Shown here in pieces: positions 1-5,561 of a DNA stretch of 6,210 nucleotides; within the stretch, counting starts at the first letter, position 1, and every line of letters starts with the position of its first letter. This DNA comes from Bradyrhizobiaceae bacterium. GTDB lineage: Bacteria > Pseudomonadota > Alphaproteobacteria > Rhizobiales > Hyphomicrobiaceae. The position numbers and the translations under genes are program-made. The stretch is taken from the NCBI GenBank assembly GCA_947475855.1, contig CANJPN010000385.1, positions 1 to 6,210 of the forward strand, written 5' to 3'. The notes beneath the pieces were generated by a model. The model was not told where the DNA came from. It saw only the letters and a list, made by a program, of their open reading frames with translations, and searched no databases.

Positions 1-455
1 CCCAATTCGATGCGGCCGCCTTGCACGACCTTGCACGTCACACCGCCCCGCCACTCCGGCGCAAGCGCGCGAAGCAATCCGCGGTGCGCGGCTTCCATCC
101 GGCTGCACGGATATGTCTCTGCCGTCACTTCGAGCAGCACCGTCCCCACGGTGATGACCGCGCCCTTCGCCTGAGGCAGGGCAAGACCTTCGACCAGCAA
201 ATTGGCCCGCCGTATCGTCCACGCAAGCGGCACCGGCCCCGCGAGATCGGCCAGCATCGCGACTGCCGCCTCCCAATCCTCGCGTGAGAGAAGCGTCACC
301 CCGCGTCGAGTAAATTTCAGACCCTTGTGATCGCCATCGAGTCCACCGCCTGTCGAGATATCGACAGCCGCAACTTCTTCCATGGTCGCACGCGGCTTGG
401 GCCTACGGGCGATCCCGATCAGCGTACCTTCGTTGCCGCGCAGGTCCCACTCCAT
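1..455 (-). CDS. MOSC-domain protein (C-terminus cut by window edge)
   Basis: Hand translation of the reverse strand from the ATG at 455-453 gives 151 open codons up to the window edge. The protein begins MEWDLRGNEGTLIGIARRPK. It carries hallmarks of small stand-alone MOSC proteins: GGGLDGDHKG near residues 36-45, RRANLLVEG near 82-90, VTAETYPCSRM near 110-120 with the conserved cysteine at 117, and APEWRGGVTCKV near 132-142. MOSC domains are related to the C-terminus of molybdenum cofactor sulfurase and are thought to handle sulfur or bind molybdenum cofactor through that cysteine; the substrate of this small type is not known to me. The protein is probably cytosolic, since no signal peptide or membrane segment is visible. 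Perhaps ten or so C-terminal residues are missing. The start lies 22 bases after the nnrU stop, so the two are probably co-transcribed. No strong Shine-Dalgarno is seen, and an in-frame TTG two codons upstream is an alternative start. Confidence 0.85.
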   Translation of the reverse strand, partial: MEWDLRGNEGTLIGIARRPKPRATMEEVAAVDISTGGGLDGDHKGLKFTRRGVTLLSREDWEAAVAMLADLAGPVPLAWTIRRANLLVEGLALPQAKGAVITVGTVLLEVTAETYPCSRMEAAHRGLLRALAPEWRGGVTCKVVQGGRIEL

Positions 456-477
456 TGCCAAAACGTAGCCACGAAAC

Positions 478-1068
478 TCAATTCCACCCCGGCACCAGCG
501 CGATACCGATCAGCCGCGCATGCCCCCACAGCAGCATCGCCACATAGAACCCGACGCCGACCACCAGCACTGCGATATCACCGCCGAGTCCGCCGGTTTT
601 CTCTCCCAGCGGTCCGAGCGCCGCACGCTGCTTGACCGAGATGCGGTCGAAGATCGCCCAGGCCAGGAACGAGCCGAACAACACCATGGAGGCGAGATCG
701 CCGCGCACCAGCAAATGCGCTAGCGCCCATAGCTTGACGGCTGCCAGCATCGGGTGCTTCGCCGCGCTGCGGATGCGTGAGGGAATGTAGGTCGCAGCCA
801 GCAGAATCGAAGCCAACAACATCAGCAGAAGCGTCGCGTGCCGCATTCCCGCGGGCGGCGACCAGATGACTGGGTTCTTCCCCGGCGTCACATGAAGCTT
901 CGCATAGCCATAGATAATCAGCGCAAGACCTATCGCGGAAACCACGGCGAAAAAGATCTTGTAGGGCGCTTCGCCCATCCGTTCGATCAGACTGCGCCGC
1001 ACCTCCGGCGCAGTCGGCACGAGATGGATCAGAAAGAACAATGCCAATCCCACGATCATCAGCAACAT
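478..1068 (-). CDS. nnrU: NnrU family integral membrane protein
   Basis: This is a 196-residue hydrophobic protein with about five membrane segments, at residues 1-19, 37-57, 77-95, 111-141 and 164-190. Family-like motifs are HLVPTAPEVRR near 15-25, AAKHPMLAAVKLWALAHLL near 102-120, and RGDLASMVLFGSF just after. NnrU was named from nitric-oxide-responsive denitrification loci of Rhodobacter, but homologues are widespread in alphaproteobacteria without denitrification genes and the biochemical role is unsettled. An upstream in-frame ATG at 1083 would add five residues. I prefer the ATG at 1068 because GGAGGA lies 7-8 bases before it, whereas the ATG at 1083 has no such site and would leave almost no leader from the proposed promoter. 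No denitrification genes are visible nearby. A MOSC gene follows on the same strand. The family call is firm; the gene symbol is by family only. Confidence 0.85.
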   Translation of the reverse strand: MLLMIVGLALFFLIHLVPTAPEVRRSLIERMGEAPYKIFFAVVSAIGLALIIYGYAKLHVTPGKNPVIWSPPAGMRHATLLLMLLASILLAATYIPSRIRSAAKHPMLAAVKLWALAHLLVRGDLASMVLFGSFLAWAIFDRISVKQRAALGPLGEKTGGLGGDIAVLVVGVGFYVAMLLWGHARLIGIALVPGWN

Positions 1069-1094
1069 TGCCGGGTCCTCCATATCGCCGCTCG

Positions 1095-1125
1095 ATTATC
1101 ACGGTCCCGAACCTAACGAAATCAA
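1095..1125 (-). promoter_or_regulatory. Candidate promoter of the nnrU-MOSC pair
   Basis: On the minus strand, TTGATT (1125-1120) and GATAAT (1100-1095) are separated by 19 bases, or 18 if the -10 is read as TGATAA. GATAAT matches five of six bases of the TATAAT consensus. Transcription would start near 1088 and give a leader of about 20 bases to the preferred nnrU ATG, enough to include its GGAGGA site. The spacer is slightly long and no transcript data are available. Confidence 0.4.
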
Positions 1126-1142
1126 TTGTTTGCCACAATTGA
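1122..1142. repeat. Inverted repeat TCAATTGT-5-ACAATTGA, possible operator
   Basis: Two perfect 8-base arms (1122-1129 and 1135-1142) flank TTGCC. The left arm overlaps the proposed -35 box of nnrU, a usual place for a repressor or activator site. The site lies between the divergent nnrU and the 1227-2015 gene. It contains TTG-7-CAA, one base short of the TTG-8-CAA spacing of FNR/NnrR-type sites, so that assignment is not supported. Confidence 0.45.
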
Positions 1143-1226
1143 CGGGCTTTGTGCCGTTGGGCGGGAGACTACGATGACGGTCACGCACGTTGTTGCGGAT
1201 CGAGTACAGCGTTTGTTGGGGGTTTC

Positions 1227-2015
1227 ATGCGTAATGGGGGACTGGTCGAAAGACTCGACCGAAATGTTGTCGGCAACGCGCCTGTACCGGCGACGATAGT
1301 GCATCAACTCGATGACGTTGCGCGCGCTTTGCGTGAGGTCACCGACCGCAACGCGCGGACGATGCGCATCAAGGAAGCCAAGAAGCGCATCGCAAAACTG
1401 CAGCCCGCTGCCAACGATGCAGAACCCGCCCTTCCGCAGATCCTGCAGCATCCCATCACGACTCCAGAAGTCGGGTCCACCTCCCTGGATCGTCCTCGCG
1501 GACAGGCGATCGCGCCGGCAATTCTGACCATTTCTCTGATCGTGGTCGCGATTCTGATGTCGGCATCGTTCATCGACATATCGCGCGTGCCCGGCCTCGC
1601 TTGGCTTGGCGACAAGCCGCGCCCCCGCCTGACCGCGCACATGCAGGCTCCTGTCGCCCTGGCCAACTCCTTCGACGGCGGCGAACCCTCTGGCCTCGCA
1701 CAGAGCGAGTCTTCCCCCCTGCCTCCCCCTATCAGCCTCGACGAGCTTTCGATGTTGGAGAAATGCGAAGCGATGATTGCTGCCGGCGACATGCCCGGCG
1801 CACGCCAGGAACTGGCGCTTGCCGCGAGCAACGGCAGCGTGAATGCGCGTTTTGCGCTGGCAGAGACGTTCGATCCCAATGTACTCGCGGCCTGGGGCAT
1901 GCGTGACCGGGTAGCCGACGTCGGCGCCGCACGTGCACTCTATAGCCAGGCAATGACCGCTGGTGATCCCCGTGCCGCCGCTCGCATCGCAGCCCTCGGC
2001 GCCGACCAGCGCTGA
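1227..2015 (+). CDS. Single-pass membrane protein with Sel1/TPR-like C-terminal domain, function unknown
   Basis: This is a 262-residue protein I cannot name. The N-terminal ~90 residues are polar and charged, with a helical, possibly coiled-coil stretch (REVTDRNARTMRIKEAKKRI, near 36-55). One strong membrane segment spans about residues 94-116. A Pro/Ser-rich linker follows (with PLPPPIS near 164-170), then a helical C-terminal domain near 175-256. Its pattern (MIAAGDMPGARQELALAASN, then AARALYSQAMTAGDPRAAAR) resembles two degenerate Sel1/TPR helix pairs. The likely topology is N-terminus in the cytoplasm and repeat domain in the periplasm, where such domains bind proteins or envelope components; this is inference. 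The ATG at 1227 is preferred, with a GGGGG stretch four bases upstream. The longer reading from 1149 needs a TTG start and adds a Cys-rich stretch that looks unlike protein. No partner gene is evident. Confidence 0.75.
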   Translation: MRNGGLVERLDRNVVGNAPVPATIVHQLDDVARALREVTDRNARTMRIKEAKKRIAKLQPAANDAEPALPQILQHPITTPEVGSTSLDRPRGQAIAPAILTISLIVVAILMSASFIDISRVPGLAWLGDKPRPRLTAHMQAPVALANSFDGGEPSGLAQSESSPLPPPISLDELSMLEKCEAMIAAGDMPGARQELALAASNGSVNARFALAETFDPNVLAAWGMRDRVADVGAARALYSQAMTAGDPRAAARIAALGADQR

Positions 2016-2052
2016 GCAAGACAGCCAAAAATGACCCCAATACCCACGCGCC

Positions 2053-2070
2053 AGACTTCAGACTAGTCTG
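2053..2070. repeat. 12-bp palindrome CAGACTAGTCTG with an upstream direct half copy
   Basis: A perfect palindrome at 2059-2070 is preceded by another half site, CAGACT, at 2052-2057, giving CAGACT-T-CAGACT-AGTCTG. It lies in the 99-base gap before the Bug-type gene, 44 bases upstream of its ATG. It could be an operator for that gene. It is too short and lacks a T-run, so it is not a convincing terminator. Confidence 0.3.
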
Positions 2071-2114
2071 CCCTTCGCGGAACATCGCCGCACAAGGGAG
2101 AAAGTCACAGCAAA

Positions 2115-3140
2115 ATGTCGATCGCGCGCATCATCAAGGCCGCCGCGGCGGCCCTGGCATGTTCGGCCGCCGGCCACATGCCGGCCCATGCCCAGGCCTA
2201 TCCCCAACTCACGATTCTCGTCGGCAGCCCCACCGGCGGCTCTTACGACCTGTACGCCCGGGTGATCGCGCGACACATGGGCCGCCACCTCCCCGGCCTG
2301 CCTAATGTCGTCGTCCAGAACCTGCCCGGCGGCGGCGGCTATGCCGCTGTCAATCAGCTAGCCAATACCGCCCCGAAGGACGGCTCGGTGATCGCGACCT
2401 TCTCGCGCGCCGTACCGATGCAGCCTCTGATCGACAAGACAGGCGTTCACTTCGATCCCCAGCAGCTCCTCTGGATCGGAAGCCCAAGCGACGAGGTCGG
2501 TCTGGCTCTGTCCTGGCACAAAAGCCCCGTGAAGTCGTTCGACGACTTGCAGAAGACCGGCATGACCGTGGCCTCGACCGGCCCCGGCACCGATACGAAC
2601 GTATTCGCCCGCGTCGTCGCCAACGTGCTTGGTATCAAATTAAAGCTCGTCAGCGGCTATCGCGGCGCAGCCGATATGCTCCTGGCCGTGGAGCGCGGCG
2701 AAGTGGACGGCGCTGTTGGCATCTCCTGGGCGTCCCTGTGGCCGCATAAAAAGGACTGGGTGGAGAACAATCAGGTAAACTTCTTGATTCAGCTCACTTT
2801 ACAGGACGGTCATGAGCGCCTGCGAGGCGTGCCACGCATCATCGACGTCGTTTCGAAACAGGAGGACCGCGACCTCCTCGACGTGATTTTCGCGCGCCAG
2901 ACGATGGCCTACCCTTATGCCGCAGCCCCCGGCATCCCCCCCGAGCGCCTCGCGGCCCTGCGTAAGGCATTTGCTGCGACCCTTACCGACTCCGAATTCC
3001 TGGCCGAAACCATGAAGTCAGGGATGTCCATCAAACCAGTATCTGCCGAGCAGATGACAACAATCGTGAAGCGCGTTTACTCGAGCGCTCCCGCGATGAT
3101 CGAACGCGTCAAAACCGCGATGTCCGCAACGAACGAATAG
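2115..3140 (+). CDS. Bug/TctC-type periplasmic solute-binding protein
   Basis: This 341-residue protein has a clear Sec signal peptide: MSIARIIK, a hydrophobic Ala-rich core, then AHA|QAYP, with cleavage near residue 26. The mature protein starts with the Bug-family pattern: YPQLTILVGSPTGGSYDLYA near 29-48, VVVQNLPGGGG near 65-75, and PKDGSVIATFSRAVPM near 87-102. STGPGTDTNVFARVVANVLG near 155-174 and GYRGAADMLLAVERGEVDGA near 180-199 fit the second lobe. Bug proteins capture small carboxylates or related solutes in the periplasm and pass them to the TctA/TctB tripartite tricarboxylate transporter. No tctA or tctB is in the window, so it may be an orphan; the ligand cannot be told. An AAGGGAGAAAG stretch sits about 14 bases before the ATG, somewhat far for a Shine-Dalgarno. 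The gene sits directly upstream of the ribosomal cluster, where adk or secY would be expected. Confidence 0.88.
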   Translation: MSIARIIKAAAAALACSAAGHMPAHAQAYPQLTILVGSPTGGSYDLYARVIARHMGRHLPGLPNVVVQNLPGGGGYAAVNQLANTAPKDGSVIATFSRAVPMQPLIDKTGVHFDPQQLLWIGSPSDEVGLALSWHKSPVKSFDDLQKTGMTVASTGPGTDTNVFARVVANVLGIKLKLVSGYRGAADMLLAVERGEVDGAVGISWASLWPHKKDWVENNQVNFLIQLTLQDGHERLRGVPRIIDVVSKQEDRDLLDVIFARQTMAYPYAAAPGIPPERLAALRKAFAATLTDSEFLAETMKSGMSIKPVSAEQMTTIVKRVYSSAPAMIERVKTAMSATNE

Positions 3141-3160
3141 TCCCTGAAAACGAACCCGAC

Positions 3161-3177
3161 TTGCATTGACAATGCAA
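3161..3177. repeat. 7-bp inverted repeat TTGCATT-GAC-AATGCAA
   Basis: The arms are perfect with a three-base centre, beginning 21 bases after the Bug-gene stop. There is no following T-run and the stem is AT-rich, so it is weak as a terminator. It could be a protein-binding site or a short 3' hairpin. Confidence 0.3.
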
Positions 3178-3240
3178 CACCCGAGGGACCAGATCGGACC
3201 TCCCAACCCGCAATGGCGCAAGCTCTCTTGTCGCGGGGCG

Positions 3241-3269
3241 TTGACGCGGCCCTCTGCAGCCGGTACAAG
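3241..3269 (+). promoter_or_regulatory. Candidate sigma70-type promoter for rpsM-rpsK-rpoA-rplQ
   Basis: TTGACG (3241-3246) and TACAAG (3264-3269) are separated by exactly 17 bases. The -35 matches five of six consensus bases and the -10 four of six, good for a GC-rich alphaproteobacterium. The predicted start is near 3276, about 215 bases before the rpsM GTG. It is the best promoter-like match I found in the gap. Its -10 box lies in the loop of a hairpin described separately. Confidence 0.5.
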
Positions 3270-3280
3270 GCTGCGTTTTC
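3256..3280 (+). terminator. Terminator-like hairpin overlapping the -10 box
   Basis: GCAGCC (3256-3261) and GGCTGC (3269-3274) form a perfect 6-bp GC-rich stem with a 7-base loop, followed by GTTTTC. This resembles a short intrinsic terminator and could end Bug-gene transcription. In DNA form the same dyad brackets the proposed -10 box and could be an operator. The T-run is only four bases, so terminator activity is uncertain. Confidence 0.35.
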
Positions 3281-3455
3281 ATGACGCACGAAGAAAGCGC
3301 GGGACCCGTGAGCGGGCGCTCTCGGTCCTCTGCGGCGTTTATCTTTGTGCATGACGACGGACAGGTGGACTAGGCGCGGTCGCGGGGCTCTTGAGAAGCT
3401 CGCGGCAAGCGAAGTAAACCCGGACAAAACAGACAACTAAGACCCACCAACAGGT

Positions 3456-3475
3456 GCCGTTCACTTGAGAACGGC
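3456..3475 (+). promoter_or_regulatory. Leader hairpin immediately upstream of the rpsM ribosome binding site
   Basis: GCCGTTC (3456-3462) and GAACGGC (3469-3475) make a perfect 7-bp stem with the loop ACTTGA. It ends five bases before the AGGAG of rpsM. A second small hairpin, GAGG-AGAAG-CCTC (3480-3492), involves the Shine-Dalgarno itself. Ribosomal operons are often autoregulated by a protein binding such leaders; whether that happens here is inference. Confidence 0.4.
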
Positions 3476-3492
3476 CTTTGAGGAGAAGCCTC

Positions 3493-3870
3493 GTGGCTCG
3501 CATCGCCGGCGTTAACATCCCGACGCAAAAACGCGTCAACATCGCACTGCAGTACATCCATGGCATCGGCGAGAAGTTCGCCCAGGAGATCTGCACCAAG
3601 GTGAACATCCCGGCCGAGCGCCGTGTCAGCCAGCTGACCGACGCTGAGGTTCTCCAGATCCGTGAAGCGATCGACCGGGACTATACGGTCGAGGGCGACC
3701 TCCGCCGCGAAACGGCGATGAATATCAAGCGATTGATGGACCTCGGCTGCTATCGCGGCCTTCGCCATCGCCGCAAGCTGCCCGTCCGCGGCCAGCGCAC
3801 CCGTACGAACGCGCGCACCCGCAAGGGCAAGGCAGTGGCGATCGCCGGCAAAAAGAAAGTCACCAAGTAG
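3493..3870 (+). CDS. rpsM: 30S ribosomal protein S13
   Basis: This is a 125-residue S13, close to the usual 118-125. It starts with the universal sequence MARIAGVNIP and shows YIHGIGEKFAQEIC near 21-34 of the helical N-terminal domain. It ends with the S13 signature LPVRGQRTRTNARTRKG at 96-112 and a basic tail, KKKVTK. S13 sits in the head of the small subunit, contacts the P-site tRNA through its tail, and bridges to the large subunit. The start is the GTG at 3493 with AGGAG (3481-3485) seven bases upstream; an in-frame TTG at 3478 lies before the ribosome binding site and is rejected. It is the first gene of the cluster in this window. No adk or secY precedes it here. Confidence 0.98.
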   Translation: MARIAGVNIPTQKRVNIALQYIHGIGEKFAQEICTKVNIPAERRVSQLTDAEVLQIREAIDRDYTVEGDLRRETAMNIKRLMDLGCYRGLRHRRKLPVRGQRTRTNARTRKGKAVAIAGKKKVTK

Positions 3871-3887
3871 TTTCGCCATCATTCGAT

Positions 3888-3937
3888 CGGCGCATCGCCG
3901 CGCCTGATATCCCTCCCCTCACGGGGACAGTGCCCGT
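3888..3937 (+). repeat. Two small hairpins in the rpsM-rpsK spacer
   Basis: CGGCG-CAT-CGCCG (3888-3900) and ACGGG-GACAGTG-CCCGT (3921-3937) lie in the 85-base gap between rpsM and rpsK. The second ends three bases before the GGAG used by rpsK. Neither is followed by a T-run, so read-through is expected. They may be processing or stability structures, or chance in GC-rich sequence. Confidence 0.3.
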
Positions 3938-3955
3938 TCCGGAGCTTCAATTCAT

Positions 3956-4363
3956 ATGGCCAAAGAGCAACAAGCCGCACAGGGCCGCGCCAAGGTGCGC
4001 CGCCGCGAGAAGAAGAACATCACGTCGGGCGTCGCCCACGTAAACGCCTCGTTCAACAATACGATGATCACCATCACCGACGCTCAAGGCAACACCATCG
4101 CGTGGTCGTCCTCGGGAACGATGGGCTTCAAGGGTTCGCGCAAGTCGACGCCGTATGCCGCCCAGATGGCAGCAGAAGACGCCGGCAAGAAGGCCGCCGA
4201 GCACGGCATGAAGATCCTCGAAGTCGAGGTCTGCGGTCCTGGTTCCGGTCGTGAGTCCGCCCTTCGCGCGCTTCAGTCCGTCGGCTTCCAGATTACCTCG
4301 ATCCGCGACGTGACGCCGATCCCGCACAACGGTTGCCGTCCTCGCAAACGCCGCCGCGTCTGA
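3956..4363 (+). CDS. rpsK: 30S ribosomal protein S11
   Basis: This is a 135-residue S11, about six residues longer than the E. coli protein owing to its N-terminus. Motifs include GVAHVNASFNNTMITITDAQ near 25-44, SSGTMGFKGSRKSTPYAAQ near 52-70, and the S11 signature LEVEVCGPGSGRESALRAL near 88-106. The C-terminus is VTPIPHNGCRPRKRRRV. The HNG at 124-126 corresponds to the Asn-Gly site that becomes isoaspartate in E. coli S11. S11 forms part of the platform of the small subunit with S18, near the mRNA exit path. The ATG follows a GGAG at 3941-3944 with a somewhat long 11-base spacing. The next gene is rpoA, not rpsD, which is the usual alphaproteobacterial arrangement. Confidence 0.98.
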   Translation: MAKEQQAAQGRAKVRRREKKNITSGVAHVNASFNNTMITITDAQGNTIAWSSSGTMGFKGSRKSTPYAAQMAAEDAGKKAAEHGMKILEVEVCGPGSGRESALRALQSVGFQITSIRDVTPIPHNGCRPRKRRRV

Positions 4364-4535
4364 TTCGACGGCTGGCTGGCGCTCGCGATCGTCGCGCGCT
4401 TATGCCGGCCAATCGGATCAAAGTCACCGAATCCCCTGCCTGCGCTGCTCCAAAAGACAGCGCCGGCTTTTTCGTCGAAGGACCGGGCCCGTCGCTATCC
4501 AACGCGCGCCCCGTCACCTGACCTCGAGGTGCCCA
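4364..4535 (+). other. 172-base rpsK-rpoA spacer with hairpins
   Basis: The spacer is long for a ribosomal operon. It holds CGCGA-TCG-TCGCG (about 4385-4397) and a GCGCTG (4442-4447) / CAGCGC (4458-4463) stem with a 10-base loop, followed four bases later by TTTTT (4468-4472). That is a weak terminator or attenuator shape. No credible gene is seen; a 62-codon open frame from 4333 overlaps the rpsK end and looks like a shadow. Confidence 0.4.
4515..4531 (+). promoter_or_regulatory. Hairpin that can mask the rpoA ribosome binding site
   Basis: CACCT (4515-4519) can pair with AGGTG (4527-4531) across a 7-base loop. The core ACCTCGAGGT (4521-4530) is itself a perfect palindrome. The GAGG used as Shine-Dalgarno (4526-4529) lies six bases before the rpoA ATG and is inside both pairings. 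Folding would reduce ribosome access. The function is inferred from position only. Confidence 0.4.
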
Positions 4536-5561
4536 ATGGCCAACGTGCTCCAGAAGAACTGGCAGGACCTGATCAAACCACAGAAGTTGCAGATTGAGGT
4601 CGGCCGCGACAAGGCCAAAAACGCGACCATGGTCGCCGAGCCACTCGAGCGTGGCTTCGGAATGACACTCGGTAACGCCCTGCGCCGGGTTCTGCTGTCG
4701 TCGCTTCAAGGCGCCGCCATCAAGACCGTCCACATCGACGGCGTTCTGCACGAGTTCTCTTCGATCAACGGCGTCCGCGAGGACGTGACGGACATCGTTC
4801 TGAACATCAAGGAAATCGCGCTTCGCATCCATTCTGACGGCGTCAAGCGCATGGTGCTGAAGAAGGATGTACGCGGCCCCGTGAAGGCCGGCGATATCGA
4901 AGCCGGTTCCGACGTCGAAATCCTGAACCCTGAGCACGTTATCTGCCATCTCGACCAGGGCGCTTCGATCCGCATGGAATTCCAGGCCGACATCGGCAAG
5001 GGGTATGTGCCTGCCGACCGTAACCGTCCCGACGACGCACCTATCGGCCTGATCCCGGTGGACAGCCTCTATTCGCCAGTGAAGAAGGTAAGCTACAAGG
5101 TCGAGAACACCCGCGAAGGCCAGATCCTCAACTACGATAAGCTGACGATGCAGGTCGAGACGGACGGCTCGATGCGAGCGGAAGACGCCGTGGCGCTCGC
5201 TGCCCGCATCCTTCAGGACCAGCTCGCCGTTTTCATCAACTTCGAAGAGCCCAAGAAAGCCGTCGAGGAGAAGTCTCACCCCGAGCTGGCCTTCAACGCA
5301 GCACTGCTCAAGAAGGTGGACGAACTCGAACTGTCTGTCCGCTCGGCGAACTGCCTGAAGAACGACAACATCGTCTACATCGGCGACCTCATCCAGAAGA
5401 CGGAAGCCGAGATGCTGCGCACGCCGAACTTCGGCCGCAAGTCACTGAACGAGATCAAGGAGGTGCTGGCGACGATGGGCCTGCATCTCGGCATGGAAGT
5501 TCCGAATTGGCCGCCCGACAACATCGAGGAACTGGCCAAGCGGTTCGAAGACCAGTACTGA
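4536..5561 (+). CDS. rpoA: DNA-directed RNA polymerase subunit alpha
   Basis: This is a complete 341-residue alpha subunit, within the usual alphaproteobacterial length. The N-terminal domain (about 1-235) has LERGFGMTLGNALRRVLLSS near 37-56; its second arginine (51) matches E. coli R45, needed for assembly. NPEHVICHL near 130-138 and GKGYVPADRNR near 152-162 are also typical. After a short acidic linker, the C-terminal domain (about 255-330) has ELSVRSANCLKNDNIVYIGD, with R269 equivalent to E. coli R265, which contacts UP elements and activators. TPNFGRKSLNEIKEVLATMG and NWPPDNI follow. Alpha dimerises to nucleate polymerase assembly and binds upstream DNA. The start is the ATG at 4536 with GAGG upstream. 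It is followed by a palindromic spacer and rplQ. Confidence 0.99.
   Translation: MANVLQKNWQDLIKPQKLQIEVGRDKAKNATMVAEPLERGFGMTLGNALRRVLLSSLQGAAIKTVHIDGVLHEFSSINGVREDVTDIVLNIKEIALRIHSDGVKRMVLKKDVRGPVKAGDIEAGSDVEILNPEHVICHLDQGASIRMEFQADIGKGYVPADRNRPDDAPIGLIPVDSLYSPVKKVSYKVENTREGQILNYDKLTMQVETDGSMRAEDAVALAARILQDQLAVFINFEEPKKAVEEKSHPELAFNAALLKKVDELELSVRSANCLKNDNIVYIGDLIQKTEAEMLRTPNFGRKSLNEIKEVLATMGLHLGMEVPNWPPDNIEELAKRFEDQY

Larger units (their letters stand above)
3141..3492 (+). other. 352-base gene-free region: 3' end of the Bug gene and long leader of rpsM
   Basis: I see no credible gene in this stretch on either strand; the open frames here have no recognisable composition or start site. It contains, in order, a small hairpin after the Bug stop (3161-3177), a promoter-like sequence (3241-3269) overlapping a terminator-like hairpin, an imperfect stem at 3293-3300/3316-3323 (one mismatch, 15-base loop), an A/C-rich unpaired-looking tract at about 3415-3452, and a hairpin at 3456-3475 just before the rpsM ribosome binding site. 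From the proposed promoter the leader would be about 215 bases, long enough for regulatory folding. Confidence 0.6.

Noticed and set aside
21..635. Plus-strand frames 21-287 and 327-635
   Set aside because: They are Arg/His/Pro-rich shadows opposite the MOSC and NnrU genes.
1126..1138. FNR/NnrR-type box upstream of nnrU
   Set aside because: The spacing is TTG-7-CAA, whereas the family requires eight bases between the half sites.
1149..1226. Extended start of the Sel1-like protein at TTG 1149
   Set aside because: It needs a TTG without a ribosome binding site, and the added Cys/His-rich residues look non-coding; the ATG at 1227 is better.
3391..3420. Second promoter TTGAGA-18-TAAACC before rpsM
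   Set aside because: Both boxes match poorly and the TTGACG-17-TACAAG candidate is clearly better.
3077..3436. Minus-strand 119-codon frame and plus-strand 62-codon frame (3166-3354) in the gap before rpsM
   Set aside because: Neither has a family pattern or a good start, and both run through promoter and hairpin sequences.
3478..3492. Extended S13 start at TTG 3478
   Set aside because: It would place the Shine-Dalgarno inside the gene and add residues not found before the universal MARIAGVNIP start.
3370..3882. 170-codon minus-strand open frame
   Set aside because: It is antisense to rpsM and its leader, with no ribosome binding site or family resemblance.
4333..4521. 62-codon frame overlapping the rpsK end
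   Set aside because: It begins inside rpsK, lacks a ribosome binding site and looks like low-complexity read-through of a spacer.
4293..5279. 328-codon open frame on the minus strand
   Set aside because: It lies antisense to rpoA and the rpsK end, which are certain genes. Long antisense frames are expected in GC-rich coding DNA, and the product has no recognisable family pattern.
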